The notes beneath the pieces were generated by a model. That model did not search any database. It was not told the origin of the DNA and saw only the letters and a list, made by a program, of their open reading frames with translations. DNA of 64,000 nucleotides, taken from Aptenodytes patagonicus. Lineage: Eukaryota; Chordata; Aves; Sphenisciformes; Spheniscidae. How positions within the stretch are numbered: position 1 is the first letter of the stretch; each line of letters opens with the position of its first letter. The translations under genes and the position numbers were made by a program. Shown here piece by piece: positions 35,166-48,570 of this stretch. The DNA lies in the NCBI RefSeq assembly GCF_965638725.1, contig NC_134963.1, forward strand, positions 9,576,501-9,640,500, given 5' to 3'.

Positions 35166-38100
35166 TCCCACACGTGCCGAGTCTGCTGATATCCCGAACC
35201 TGCCCCAGGAAAGCTCCTTCTGGGGCATCAGAATGGGGAAAAACTCAACATTACATCAAGGCCTTGCTCCTGAGCCCTCTAAGACTCTCCCCACCCCAAC
35301 TCTTGAATCTCCATTTACCTTCCTAAGACAGGAATCGCTGCAGTGCTTTAGAAAACTGTAAAATCCTGTACTTCAGCAGCAAATCACCTCCCCGGGACTG
35401 GGGGAGGTTTCTAGGCCTGCCCTTTTATCCATGGGCAGGGACAATGCTCAAAAAAGGAAAAAAGGAAGGAGTAAAGCAGAGGGCTCGTTTAGTTCATGCA
35501 TCCCTCCAGCTTTTCACATTAATTACTCCTCTTTCCTCCCAGGCCTCTGCTTGCCAAACGCTTTGCACCGCAAGCCGGGCTGTGCTGTGGCAGGCAGCAC
35601 GGAAGGCAAAGCCCCGTGAGCCCAAACTGCCGCTTCCCCGCTGTCCTGCAGCACGCACTGGTAGTTGTTCACAAAATCTAGGTTTAAAGATGAGCTGCAG
35701 CTCAAGTGTGAACCTGAGCCAAGTCCCGCGCTCCGCACCAGTTCCTGCCTCGTCCTCAGTCCCAGGCTCTCCCGTGCCCCTGGCTCACACAGGGTATTGT
35801 GCCTGTCACGCAGCTTCTGCAGGGTGCCCGGCGTGGCAGGGAGCATCACGCTGCCCGCTGTGCTGATGGGGGCTACAGGCGTGAAGGAGCCAATGGACCT
35901 GGGCAGAGGAAGGCTGGGTTTGGACCCTTCCCTGGAGAAGTCCATCTGTCCTCACCACCTACAGCCAGAGCCTGAGGAGACAAGACCCCTCGCCCGGACG
36001 CCTGCGGCACATCCACCGCGGGGCAGCAGGACCTGCCTGCTCCTCCCGGGCGTGCTCTCAGGAGCAAGGCAGATGGCTGCAGCCCAGTCTCCATCCAGCG
36101 CAGGGTGCAAACCGCCGTGGCCAGAGCCGACGGCTGGCCATGCCCAGGTTGTGGGACCACTGAGCGTGCACAGCACACCAGGGAATCTGTGTTCCTTTAG
36201 TTTTTCAAGGACAGAGTGGGAGTAGTTAATCCAGACTAGGGGATGGCAGAGCAGTTGTAAGTACAAAGCTTATCTCGCAAGTGTTCTGTTTGATTTTACA
36301 CTGGAAATGGTCCTAGAATCTAGCAAATGCAAACTAACTAGAGCAGAGCAGCACTGGCAGACAGAGCTGACTGCCCCAAGGCTTCAGCCGAGGGCTGATT
36401 CCGAAGTTGCATCCAGCAAGCACTCTGGTCCTCAGAAGCTGCATCTGAATGCCCCAATCCTTGGGAAACTCTTTGGGAGCAATTTCCACCACACGAAGGC
36501 AAACCTGGCAGGTCTTTGAAACCTGCCAAATATTTAGCAGGATGATGACAAACAAACACTAATTATTGCTCACGTTCTGTGCTCCATCTACCACATTTCT
36601 ACAAGCTGCACAAAAAAACCCAAACAGTCTCAGACAGAGACTTCCATGACCACAGATATGGATGGAAAGGAAGGGAAGCTGAGTGACAACGGGGCTAATC
36701 AGAAAGGAAATGGCCCTTGTAACTCAGCCAAGTCAAACTCTGATTGTCTCTTGGATTTAAAGTGCTGCTGAAGCAGGAAAGCTTTTTAAGAGCACACAGA
36801 GTAATTGTTTTGCAAATAGGACGGTGCTGGGCTTTCCTCCTCAGCTTTGGAAAGGACATAGGAGGATGCAATACATGGCTGTCAAAGGTCACAGAGCAGT
36901 GATTCGGCACTCAGTAGAAAGCTCATCTGTCATCTCTGCTAACTGACAGTTCCTCCAGGGTCTCCTGAAGTACCTGTTCACAGTCCCACGAGCCCCAGTG
37001 ATGCGCTCCAGGCAGGGTAGGACACCCTGGCAGGGCTGCGTGTCAGTTCTCAGGGGTTGCATCTCTCCCAGTTTGCTTCTGTGGTCCTTTAAGAGGTGAT
37101 TATTCATCTTTCCGGACTCTCCGTCACACCTCATGGCGGCAGGACTGCAAAGCTGCTCTTGGCATTTCCATCTGTATTATTGCTGGCCAGGAATCCAGCT
37201 TCCAGTCTGGCCCCTGCCCCTGCCTTTGACTCCTGAGAGAGTGGAGGCTCCTGCTGGGGACTGCTCCAGCTGTGGTGGAGAAAATACTTTGGAGAGATTG
37301 TTTTCTCAAACCTTTCTATTGCCAGTTATTTTGATACCACGAGTCAACCCTGCAACGGGGAGGGAGAGGCCTCCCTTCCCCTTCAAAGGATATCCATGCT
37401 TTGTCGGGAGGCTGCTGGGTGCCAAAGCAGACCTCATGGAAAGCAGGTCGAGGGCTGCTCCGCTAATCAGGGAGGTCCTTCCTTTTCAAAGCATTTTCCA
37501 AGGAAACTGGATGCATTGGCAGCAATCTGGACGACTCGCACAAGAAATTTCACTAGCTTTGGAAGCAGACAGCTCCGCAAGATGGAAGGTGTCAGACATT
37601 TCTTGTCCTCATAGCAAATTCCCTCCAAATGATTCAGTTCTGCCTACAAGGTACAGACAAGCCCAGAAGAGTTGAGGACACTTTCAGCTGCAAGCCCCAA
37701 GTCTTTCACCACCATTGCAGGTGAAATTATGCCTCCAAACCCCCAGCAGCTGGTGAGCTGCTCAGAGGACCCTGCTGCCCAACAAGCCCCAGGCCCAGGC
37801 AGCCCCTTGGGTGGTGAACAGGAGGCAGCACCTGGGAGGACCTGGGGATTATCCTCATCTGTGCTCTCCTGGGCAGCCATGGAGTTGAGCAAGGGAGACT
37901 GTGCAGGAGGTGATGCAGGGAGTAAGTCCAGGGTGATGACAGGCTTAAGTGCTTTGAAACAGGGAAAGAAGAAGTCCCATGTTATGCCAGGTTTCCAGCT
38001 CAAGCCTTTGCTGCAGCTCTTGGTCTGCTCAGCACAGGCAGAAGAGAAAGGGGAGCTGGGGCCATGTGGGGCTGGAGGTGGCTGCTGAGCACTCGGCCCC

Positions 38101-39620
38101 AAGGCCGGGGCACACGCCACACAGCCTGGACAAGCCGAGAGCCAGGAGCCCACCCTGCTGTATCTCAGGGGCGCTTGTGCTCAGGATCCCCTCCAAGGGC
38201 TCTGGGTGGTCTCCTCATCCAGGTCACAACATAGCACTTCTCGCCCATGGGAGCACCCTACTCAGCAGAGCCTGTGTTTACACTACACCCTCCACCTCAC
38301 CTGGCTGGGGGGCCACAGGGTGTGTGCAGCATCCTGCTGCCTTTACCCCGGCCCTGCAGGGGCAGGAGGAAACCAGGCAGCTCCTGACCTGCCAGGCACC
38401 TGGACCAGCTATCCCACGAGCTCTCCCGTTCCCTGCCAAGTAAAGAGTTAAGGGGCTGGGAGGAGGGCATCCAGCCGAAACACGCCTAGCAGCGCTGGAG
38501 GAGCATGACTAACCCTGCACAGCCGCTCGTAATGCAAGCTGGTACCGCGTACACCCCAACACAGGGGAAGGCGCCGCCAGCACCCACCCAGTGTGAACAC
38601 GCCAATTTGGTGTAATTGCTTCAGAAATGGGATAAATAAGGAAGCAGCAGCGAAGCCAATGACACTAGGCATGAGTAAACCCCAGTCTCGCAGACCAGCT
38701 AACTTTATTACCCATAATGATTTGCCCTGCAGCTGGTTGTTCAGACACACCAAGGGGGACACATCAGGGGCTGGGCTCTTCTCAGCTGAACTGCACGATC
38801 GCATCTGCTGCAGCTGCTGAGGGAAGCTCTCCCAGGGACCACCAGTTTGGCCAGTTACAAAAGATTTCACCCCCCTTTGGAAGAGGCAACATCACGAACA
38901 GAGTTTTCTCTCTCACCCATGTGCTCACCCACCAGGTGAGCTTTGCACATCTCCAAGGGGTGATACCATCGTGCTTGGTCACAGGGCTCTGCCCTGGCCT
39001 GACATCAAAGCACAGTGCCCCACCCAGGAGCACCCCAAAGGGCTGAGCTGCTCCATGGGGACAGGTCTGCTACGGAGCAGGCTGGGTGCTGGGGTCAGAT
39101 GTCTCCATTACCTGCAAAACCCAACTCTCCTGTTCATCACACCAAAGCAGAACCTCTCTCAGGAACAAAGGATCTTTGCATTTGCATATGGGCAGCCCCA
39201 GGTTTTGTCTGGGTGTTCTGGGAGGTCAGCTGTAGCTTTCAGAAAAATGACTAGCACAAAGAAATGCTGTAATTATATTCATATGTACACACAGGAAAAC
39301 AAATTGTGATTTTCAACATCGAAGATCAAATAATATTCCAGTTACAGCTAATTACACACCCCACAAGTACAAAGGGAGTGGTGGTGTTCCAAGATCCTTT
39401 TTCCTTGATTTACAGTGTGCATTGGGATTTCACGCCTGACTTTGTCATATGCTGCATTATCTTCTTCTTGCCATTATTTAAAGGTATTCTGCACTGGGTG
39501 TGACTTCAGTGTCTGGGGAAAAAAAAACAGTGACAAGGGTGAACTCAGCCACCTACGTGGCACCAACCGGAGGCCGGCCAGCTAATGGTTTTGAACACTG
39601 ATGTGAGATGTGCTTTCACA
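35166..39620. other. Long mixed non-coding stretch
   Basis: No gene is recognised. Frames on both strands at 35.4-36.3, 37.1-38.15 and 38.4-39.05 kb overlap in multiple phases with no domain. AT-richer segments lie at 36500-36620 and 39240-39500. No tandem repeat or recognisable interspersed repeat was found before 39.62 kb. Confidence 0.4.
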
Positions 39621-39895
39621 GGCTCCTAGAAATTTATGCCAGAAGGCATCAGTAGATCATACTGTCTCATTTCCAATATACCACAGGCTTTTCTGTTTTA
39701 ACCAGTTTGCCCTGTATTGAGCCAAATAGCTTCTTTGGCCAAGACACCTTTCAGAGAAGCATTAATCTTGGTTTGAAGATGTCAATTTGGAGCATCTGCC
39801 GCTTTCCTTGGACTTTCCTTCCAGCAGTTAATCCCCACCACTGTGGAAGTACTTACACCCTCCCATTGAATCAGCTCTCAGCCTGCTTCACGATA
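39621..39895 (-). mobile_element. Ancient CR1-type LINE 3'-end relic (antisense)
   Basis: The plus strand shows, in order, AATTTATGCCAGAAGGC, TAGATCATACTGTCTCA, CCTGTATTGAGCCAAATAGC, AATCTTGGTTTGAAGATGTC, TTCCAGCAGTTAATC and CCACTGT. From memory these match, in the same order, the reverse complement of the CR1 3' end found in turtles and crocodilians. On the minus strand, 39783-39763 encodes DIFKPRL, the conserved LExFKxRLD-like block just before the ORF2 stop. Stops and indels mark it as an old relic. Confidence 0.8.
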
Positions 39896-42800
39896 AGCTG
39901 AGCAGCCTGAGCTTTGTGAGCTGTGCTGAAAGACGTTTTTCCATGTCAGGTCCCCCAGCACCAGCCCAGGGCCATTTTCCCCCCCAGACTCCTTCATCAC
40001 TACGCTGTTTGGACTATAAGATGTCTCGATCTTTCCAGCCAGCGTGGCTTCAGGTGCTCCCCAGAAGTAACAGGCCAGGGTCAATGTCAACAGAAAGATC
40101 ACACTTATGGCAGGGATTGCAAACCAGCCCCAAAAAACTACATTAGTCTCAGCCTCCAAGCCATCAGCAGACCTTGCTTGAGGCAGCAGGGACCACGCTT
40201 CCCTCCATGGTATTGGAAACTAGCATAAACCCTCAACTAAATGTGAGCAACAGTAGTAGAACAGCATTGGCCAGCATCAGGCATTACAAGACTCTGGGGC
40301 TGGAAAGAGCAATGCCAAGGCATCGGATGAGTTTCCCCTGTCAGTGTAAGCAGGAACACCACCATGCACAACCCTCACTCTGTCCATTCCAGAGATGTGA
40401 AGACAGGCTGGTCAGAAAAACACACTCCTGCTCCCTTGTCTCCATCATCTGCCCTGCTCTCCCCGTACTCACACGGCGCTGGCAGCTGGCTCCACAGTGC
40501 CTGCTCCTCTGTGGAGGGTCTGCCCTGCTCAGCCCCCCCCGCCAGCAGTCCACACAGCACGGCCAAGCTCGCACAAACCAAAGTGCAAAGCAAGAGACAG
40601 CAAAAGATTGAGGCAGAACTGCGCGCCTATCACATAGTATATTTCTAAGCTCACACATTGCGTGGGTGGCAAGCAAAGGTTTGTGCAGCAGTCATGCCGC
40701 TCGTCCCTGCCCAGCTGCCGGGGACATCGCAGCAGCCAGGGCAGACGCAGCCAGGGCAGGCGCCGGCAACTTTTGCCCAGCTCCTGCAGCCCCTGCTCAG
40801 CAGCTCACACACAGTCCCACAGGAAGGCTGAACTGATTGATTTAAAAGAATTACAAGGGCTCTGTGGAAATGATTTGTTACCAATTAAGGCGGAAGTCAA
40901 TTAAGGCAATTGGTACAGGTTAAAGAAAAGATGGCCTAAGAAATTCCTAATTGACAGGAAAAAAAAAATATAAAGAACAGCCTTTCAGAAGCACTGCATT
41001 AACCAAAGAGACTGAGGATGCTGTGAGGTTTCATGAGTTCATTGCGTTTATGATCAGGAGGACTACAGAACTCCAGAGGCTTGCTGTCCAAATGAATGGC
41101 TAAGAGAAGGATATTGCATATCATCACTTGACTCTCAGCCGCTTTAATTTTCCTCTATTTCCACTTTCTCCCATTCATTGGGTCAGCTCTATCTGGACTC
41201 TGACACTCATAGGTGCATGCACAAGCTACGTGTAACAGCACACAACCTTTCACATCCACCCATCCAAACAAACAACATACAGCATTACAATTCCAGACAC
41301 GGATTTATATCCAGCTCAAGAAACCCCCATGCTAAAAATATTTGGAGGCTGGAAATATCCTCAGACATCAGTCGCCTCTGCTCCCCCAGGTCCTGCTCTG
41401 CCTGGCACAGGCTTCTGGCCACAACTCTCACCAGTCCTCCCTTGGGGAAGAGCATCAGCCCACACTACCCAGACCAAGAACCCCCTTCAAAGGGGCCAGA
41501 AGCTGCAGAGACACCAGGCAATGCCAGGGAACAAAGGGGTGAGGGCCAAAGAGTCAAAAAAGCAAAGACAGAAATCTGGAGGTAGTGCTGAGGAGACACA
41601 TCCCAACAACTCCCAGCAGAGCTGCGAGGAAGGGCTGGAGAGCCCATGGATACTCCCAGTGATGGTGGGACCAGGGCACTGCAGATCCTCCCAGGATCAG
41701 ACCTCTCTGGGGCCGGGGACAGCAGCACGGCCACAGGGAGGAGAGCAAAGTGGTCCCACATGCTGGCAGGGCAACATTTCAAAGAAATCGCTCTGTGGTG
41801 CTGGATGAGCTCCTGGTGCAACTCAGCCTCGGCCTTGGGGGAGAGGGTGGCAATGCTGTCCATGAGTGACCAGGAGTGCCTCTGTCACCAGTGCCCCAGG
41901 GCTGGCCAGCCATCCCATCCACCCCTCCAGGAACAAGCTTCCCCTGTCCCACCAGCACGATGCCAGGCTTTGGTGACCAGCAGAAGCATTTGTACCTTAC
42001 CAGCTGCTGTGTGAGCGGGTGGTTGCACCTTAACCTCCCCTATGATCTCTAAAAAACCATCTGCTGAGCACCTCTATCATCACCTCTAGCCTCCACCTCC
42101 TACCCCAAGGAGCTCTGCTCCCGCAGGTGCCAGCACACACATCCATTACAGGATCCTGTGGTCCTTTGCAGGAATAACTCTGATGTGCTGCAGACTTCAG
42201 ATAGGACTAAATCACTTGCCTAGTATGAAGGATGCCTTCCTTGGTGACATTTTTAACACTGTTTTTAAGGAGCATATTGCCCAGCTGGAAATGAGAATCC
42301 ATCAGGCAATAGCATATATCGTAGGTCCTGGTCAGTAAGTGGAAAGAATTGGGGTTTATGGCTCAATAAATCATAGAACTTTCAATTAGATGAGTAGCTT
42401 AATTACTCTGCTGGATTTAGCATCCTACCTCTTTTGTAAGATCGTATTCTTTTAATGGCAACACAGCAGTTACACAAGAGCCTGACAAATTGTGCTTCAT
42501 TCCCTTCTATTCACCATCCGAACTAAAGCAGATGGGACACTACATCTTAAATTCATGAAATTATTCTTAACACACAACTTCCTTTGACTTTCTATAGATT
42601 ATTTATAATAAATGGCATCCCATGAACCCCCTCTTCCACTGCGCAGAGGATTTGCTTCACTTCCATAATTGTCTAAACAGAAATGCATACTGAAGAAAAG
42701 TGACATACGCACACGTTTTCTAAGGGGCATTGGCATGCTTTGGCGGGACTGGACTTTTGATGCTGAGACTCCCAGTCACAGCAGCCACCAGAGACGCCCC

Positions 42801-44060
42801 AGCTGGCCCAGGGACAGCACACATGTGTCCCTGCCATCTCCCTTCACAAGTCTGCTCCAAAGCCCAGGCCTCTCAGTGCAGGCAAATGGGGCATGCTGTG
42901 GGTGAGCTAAATCAAAAGGAAGGCTGGAAGAGATTATCCAGCTTCACCAAATACTACCACCTGAAGCGTGTCTGCTTGCAAGGAGTTCAGGATACTTCCA
43001 GACCCGGTGTCACCACATCAGAGTGATAAATGACATCATCCAAAATACAGTGCTAGGACACGGTGAGAAACAGCTAGCTTCTTAAAAACATCTGAATGTC
43101 AAATTCAGCTGTTAAAGCGTCGCCGAGTCCCTATTGATCATTCAATACAGATGGCACACAAGCTGCACTGGGAGCTGGCAGGGATGGATGAAGACGCACC
43201 CGACACTGAGGCCCTGGTCTCACCTCCTAGAGAGGGAATGGCAGCTGCTGGCACCAGCACTGGGGTTGCACCGGAGCACGCAATCACAGCCCCTGAGCGT
43301 GCCAGCCCAAGCATCCTGCCAGCCAGCAGCCCAGCCCGGCCGCTCCTCCCAAGGCGGGTTTTCCTGAGAAGTCATCCAGGTTGGGTCCGTGCTTGGCTTT
43401 GAATGTGGTTTAGGAATACAAATGCAAACATGAGAGTAGACATGAGGCAACAAAGTGAAAGAGAGGAGCTGTGCGAGGGGCTGCGGTGATTGCAAAGAGC
43501 CCAGAGCCTGAGGCTTGGGCAAGGCTAAAGGCACTCCAGATTGCAAGAAACCAGTCTGATTTCACTTATTTATCACGCACATCAATGCATGAAAACAAAG
43601 CTCTTGAAATAAGAAAACTAGTATCCAGTCAGGAAGAGAAAGTGTTCCCAGTAGCAATCTGTCTTTCCCAGTAGAAAGCATTTCTCTAGACCATGACTGC
43701 ACATACCAGAACAGCCAGGACATCCCCTGTCACCTTGTGCCCCTTATGCTGCCCCTTGGGCTGCCAGGGGCTCACTGCCGTGAGCATCCATCCCTCCATC
43801 CAGCAGCCATGGGAGGGCAGGGGTGGCCAGAGCAGTAGAGCACAGCCCAGTAGAGGTGATACCATTGAGCCTCAGCAATGCAAGAGCAGCGACTCACAGG
43901 TCATCCCCAGCACCTGCAGCCACACAGGTCCAAGAACAGCATCTGCAACTCCCAACTGTCTGCAGCAAACCATGGTTTAGTTTCTAATCAACCTGAGCTT
44001 GCGCTGTACGAACCCTTAATAGGTTTACAATACAAGGCGCTCATTCTGAGCATGTTCCCC
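39896..44060. other. Long mixed non-coding stretch
   Basis: No gene is recognised. 42180-42660 is AT-rich (CTCAATAAATCATAG, TTAATTACTCTGC) and may be a conserved element. Frames at 40.17-40.68, 41.18-42.0 and 42.7-43.5 kb are multi-phase and unsupported. Confidence 0.4.
40879..40915. repeat. Nested inverted and direct repeat
   Basis: TACCAATT (40879-40886) and AATTGGTA (40908-40915) are exact inverted copies. CAATTAAGGC occurs twice in direct orientation at 40882-40891 and 40898-40907. The compact symmetrical arrangement suggests clustered factor-binding sites. Confidence 0.75.
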
Positions 44061-47039
44061 CCTGTTATATAAAGGTTATAGCTCAGATCAGGCTGGAAGC
44101 ATGTCTTTCCTGAGCAAGTCAGGGCCAGCAGCTGGCAGAAAGTTCTGCTGTGCCATAAGCAGCACACTGGCATTCCCCCTCCAGCACCCGTGGGGCAGAG
44201 TGGGTGAGGGGACAGAGTGCCCATCACACATGGTGGAAGGCACCTGTGGCCTCTGCAGAGCAGCCTCCTCCTCACAGGGTCTCAGGGCTCCTTCCCTCTC
44301 TGCAACAGCATGAGCTCAGCCCTGCACTAGCCCAGGCTGTCTCCCCGCTGCCTCCAGGCTGCAGCCCCCAGGACCAGAGACACAGCCATGCATGCCCAGC
44401 CAGACCCCACAGGGAGGACCATGCGCGTGGTCTTGGCTCCTGTGCCTCGTCCCAAGCACCCCTCCCAGCAGGGCGGCTCGCAGCATCCCTGCGGCATCTC
44501 CTGGCAAAAGAGCAGAAGCTGCACCATCATGCAGCCCTTGGCATGAAGGGTCACATCATACTTAGCCACTGCTGCACAGCTGCAAACTCTTAGCTTAGGA
44601 GCCCATAACTTGCTTCCTGGATTTTAAGTGTGGCTGCAGAGATAGAACTAATACATGCACATTTCAAACACCCGAAACCTCCCACTACCAGTTTCTGGTT
44701 TAACTGGCCCACCTCTTTCCAGTTAGGAACCAGTGCAGCACAGGCTGCCTGAGGTGTAGGCTGCTCTCAATAAAGGCTAAATTTTTAATGACATTTTCTA
44801 GGGGGCTGAGCAGCTCCCGATTCCTGTGATCGCTGTGTCTCAGAGCCAGTTACCAGTGCTTCTGCCCATGATGGGTGATCATTTCCTGCCGTTATCTGGC
44901 ACTCTTTGCATGGGATCAGGACAGTTTACAAGGCATAAGTGGAGATATTAGAGATCAAACATCACATAACTTTAGCAGCCTTCCAAAAAGAAAGAAAAAA
45001 TCTCCGCAAAGCATTAGCAAAGCTTACATCCAGCAGAGCACCAAAGATCAGTGACATCCCCACATCCAGAGGAAGGGAGAGCTGCACTTCTGTCGAGGAA
45101 TTTGCACATTTACAAATCGCCGCAGTTAAGGGCCCCGAGGAGGAGAGGTACATGCTGACATGCACAGCTCCCAGCAGCCCTCAAAAACAGATGCGTTTGG
45201 CTGAGGAGGTGTTTGCCAGCACACAAACTAATTATTTACATCCACGTAAATATTGCTAAAGAGCTGGAGATAAACAAACACAGCTTTTGACACAAAACAG
45301 ACCAGACACTTCTCACCCGGTCCAAGTGCTAAAGGCCTGACAGGCAGCAAGTGGCAGCAGAACCCACCAGCAAAACCAGCCCAGCCCCAGCTCTGCCAGC
45401 TGAGAATACCACAGGTGAGAACTTCAGGAGAAAGTCAGCAAGGTGTTTGGGGAAAAGAGACTATCATAAATTTTCCAAAAGGATGCTGGCAGCCATCCTG
45501 CTCAGCTCTTCAGAGCTGTAAAATTTTACTAGGGGGAAAGTTCCTGACTGCTAGTAGAGTCTCCCTGGGTTAGGGCTGCAGAGCAGACCCTGGGTGCAGG
45601 GAAGGGTGCCAGCAAATGCTGCCCCCTCCTTCCACCCCTGCCTTCCCCGCCCTGCACAGCATCCTGCCCCTCTCCACAGACCCCCTTGCCCCAGAGCATT
45701 CCCTGCACACCACTGCCCTGTTACAGCACGAGCTAATTTAATTGCTGATCAGTGCCAGGGACACATCACTGGCACAAACAAGGCTGCAAGGCCCCACTTG
45801 ACTTTACATGCCCTGCTCTGGGGTGCTAGAACACGCAGAGCTCCGAGGGCTGGGCACATGGCAAAGCAAACAGCAAGGGTAATCTCCAGGAGACCAGCAA
45901 GGAGCGCCTCTATCAGCACCCTGCGTGAACAAAGAGCACCTGAACCTGGGTAACAGCAAGTGATAGCGAGCTGGAGGGATTTAAATCAGCCTGGTAATGC
46001 TGGCAGGCAGGTGCACGGTGCCTACAGGAGCTCAGACCTTGCATCTGGGTGTCCAGAACCACCCGCCGTGCCTGAATGGTTGTGACTCACCCCTCCACAC
46101 CATCAGCCAAGAGGAGCAGCCCAGGAACATCTGTGGGGTGCACCAGTCTCAGGGGAAACTTTGGCAATTGGTGCAAAATGCACCTTTACCTCATCTTCAC
46201 TTCTGAGAAGTACGGGTTTTAATTAAAAGCGAGCCCTTCCCATATACTAAACAGACCATCTGATCCAGGCAGAGTGACTCCCCTTCTCTCCTCACTTTCT
46301 TCCCATTGCACCTCATGAGTTATAGATCTTTCACATCATAAAAGATAATCACCCTTCATGGGTGAAGTAGCCTCTATTTATACCACAGCAGCAGAAGGAT
46401 TGATAGACTGTGCAATTAAAACAGGAGCTGCAGCAGAAGGGCTGGGCACAATTCCTATTAAAGGGAAAATCCAGTATTTAGGTATTTTTATCCCTTGGGT
46501 AGAAGCCCAAGAGTCAAAGATTTAATGCCAAAGCTCAGCCATGCCACTTCCCAAGCATCAGCATGGCAGGAGGTTAGCACCTGTCCCACGTTCCCACCGG
46601 GGTTTTGTCCCAGCGCTGCTGATTCACTAGAAGTGACCTCCTGCCGTTGAGCAGGGCCCCACGCCCACACAGCTCCCTTAGCCAGCAGCGTTCAGGGTTT
46701 TCCTGCAAACACCCAGGTTCCCCAGGGCTGCTCCCAGCACCAAGAAAACCTGAGGCTTTCTGCCTTATTTCCCACACACGTGGCCCCTGCCCAAGTAGGG
46801 ACAGTTTTTGCACAACAGCAGAACACTTTCACATGCCGCAAACACACACGTGCATGACAGCTGCTCCAGGTACTGCACCACGGTGCCCATCTGGGAGCTG
46901 CAGCCACATCCCTGGGCTCCCACCCAGTGCCCAGCAGGACCACGGGGGTGGACGACATCCCTGCCTGGCCAGGGCCTCCCCAGAAGCCCTGGCCCGCTCC
47001 CACCGAGCCCCAGCTCTCCAGGGGATCTCTGCCAGGTGC
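44061..47039. other. Mixed non-coding stretch with isolated TATA-like word
   Basis: A TATATAAAG word lies at 44066-44074 without other promoter evidence. Positions 44930-45290 and 46210-46480 are AT-richer, the latter with a MEF2-like CTATTTATAC at 46374-46383. Frames at 44.2-44.6 and 46.5-47.1 kb are multi-phase and unrecognised. Confidence 0.35.
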
Positions 47040-47660
47040 GGCTCCGTGGGGGCATTATTTACCTTGTTAATTTCTGAGGGAGGCATTTTAATTGCTTTAA
47101 ATTACTGCTGGAAAAACTGGAGTGGTCAACAATCAATCAGGCTGATTTACCACCCCATGCCCACCCGCTGCGAGCCAGCAATCAGCTGCCGCCACAAGAT
47201 CTATTATTGATGAACTTTGTGGGGCTGCTAATTAGCTGCAAGCACATGTCCCCAGCATCACTGCGCCAGCAAAGCAGCAGCGGGCGCCCCGGCACAGTGT
47301 CGGTCGCTGCTGCCCAGGACAGGGGACCCACATGGCACAGGCAGCTTGTGGGGGCACAGGGGGCAATCAGCCCCCACCCCAGTGCCACAGGGACCATCCT
47401 GCTCATCCAGCCCCGACGGGCTGCTGCACAAGCAAGTGCAAGCTCAGCCTCCCTGGGCTGGGCTCCTGCAGGCAGCAAGCTCTGCCTGGTAAACAGTATT
47501 TATCACTGCCATTATTAGATTACTTAAAAGAAATCTTTTGAATGGGGCTATGAAGGAAGAAACTCCCTTTGTGCATTGGACATTTATCTCCTATACCATT
47601 AAGTGGAACACCATTAGCGTTACCACAAATGCCATAATTACTGCTCGTGCAAGTTGCTCC
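47040..47660. promoter_or_regulatory. Candidate conserved non-coding pair of AT-rich blocks
   Basis: Two AT-rich blocks (47050-47245 and 47505-47645) flank a GC-rich middle. The first has TTTTAATTGC, a PBX/HOX-like ATCAATCA at 47132-47139 and GCTAATTAGC near 47227. The second has CATTATTAGATTAC and CCATAATTAC. No coding signal. Regulatory role is inferred. Confidence 0.35.
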
Positions 47661-48310
47661 CAGGGCTGGGGGCATGTGGGGGCACCAGGGGCTGCTCCAT
47701 GCTCAGGCACCACACCAGCCCCTGGAGCACGTAGGGACCATGTGTCTGGGGAGCAGAACCGAGGGCCAACAGCTGCTTGCAGGTCACTCAGATCTGCATC
47801 CACCCAGGGCTGGGTGAGACGCCTTCAGTGACCACGGGAGCATCTGGAGCATCTCTGGGGCCAGCAGCTGGCAGCAGGTCTGCCGGCAGGTGCCCCCACA
47901 GGCAGGGCCAAGGGAGACGCTGCCCAGCCAGCACAGCTTTCCCTCCCCTCCTGGGGCAGGAGGTACCCCGTTCCTAGAGGCAGCGAGGCACAGGCCAGTG
48001 CAAGCACGAAGGGCTATGGAAGGAGGCTCCAGCACACCCCAGCCAGCGGGTGCTTCCCCAGCAAACCCTGGCCCCAGCCATAGCCCAACTCGTGAGAGGC
48101 AGGACGGTGGAGAAGGCTTCACCTTCCCCAAAGTGAGGGGGAAACCTGAGGAGGGAGTAAAGCTGCCTGAGGAGCAAAGTCCCCCGGCACAGACCTGTAT
48201 TTAAACAAAAGCGGCGAAGGAAGGGGGGTGGCATTGCCATTCTGCACAGGAAACCTTAGTTCCCCATCCCCTGCCAAGAATGCCTCGTCAGTGATGGGCA
48301 CTCGCGTGCC
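47661..48310. other. GC-rich non-coding stretch
   Basis: No gene is recognised. Several overlapping frames on both strands stay open because of the GC content. Confidence 0.4.
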
Positions 48311-48570
48311 AGTCATCCATCAGCCCAGTGATCTCATCCTTGATTTTCATGGACATCTTTGATTTTTCATCATATATTCTCCTTGTTTCTCATTGGAGAC
48401 TGACAGGGATTTTAAGTACAGAATGAAATGGAGAATATTAAAGTGGCCGCTATTCTATTGTGCCTGTCACCTGTTTCACTTTAAATGCTGTCCTTATTAA
48501 TGATAACACCATAACACTTTAAGACCCTAAGCTAAGGCCCTCAAGGACATTGATTAAATGCAGCTTCCCC
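48311..48570. promoter_or_regulatory. Candidate conserved non-coding element
   Basis: This sharply bounded AT-rich island lies in GC-rich flanks. It contains TTTGATTTTTCATCATATATTC, CCTTATTAATGATAACACC and TTGATTAAATGC. The boundaries and homeodomain-like words suggest an enhancer core. Untested. Confidence 0.35.

Noticed and set aside
37644..38153. 170-codon minus-strand frame and a 139-codon plus-strand frame opposite it
   Set aside because: Open on both strands in several phases, no third-position bias seen, no domain recognised.
44066..44074. TATATAAAG as a promoter TATA box
   Set aside because: No initiator, downstream exon or polyadenylation context; AT-rich words are frequent.
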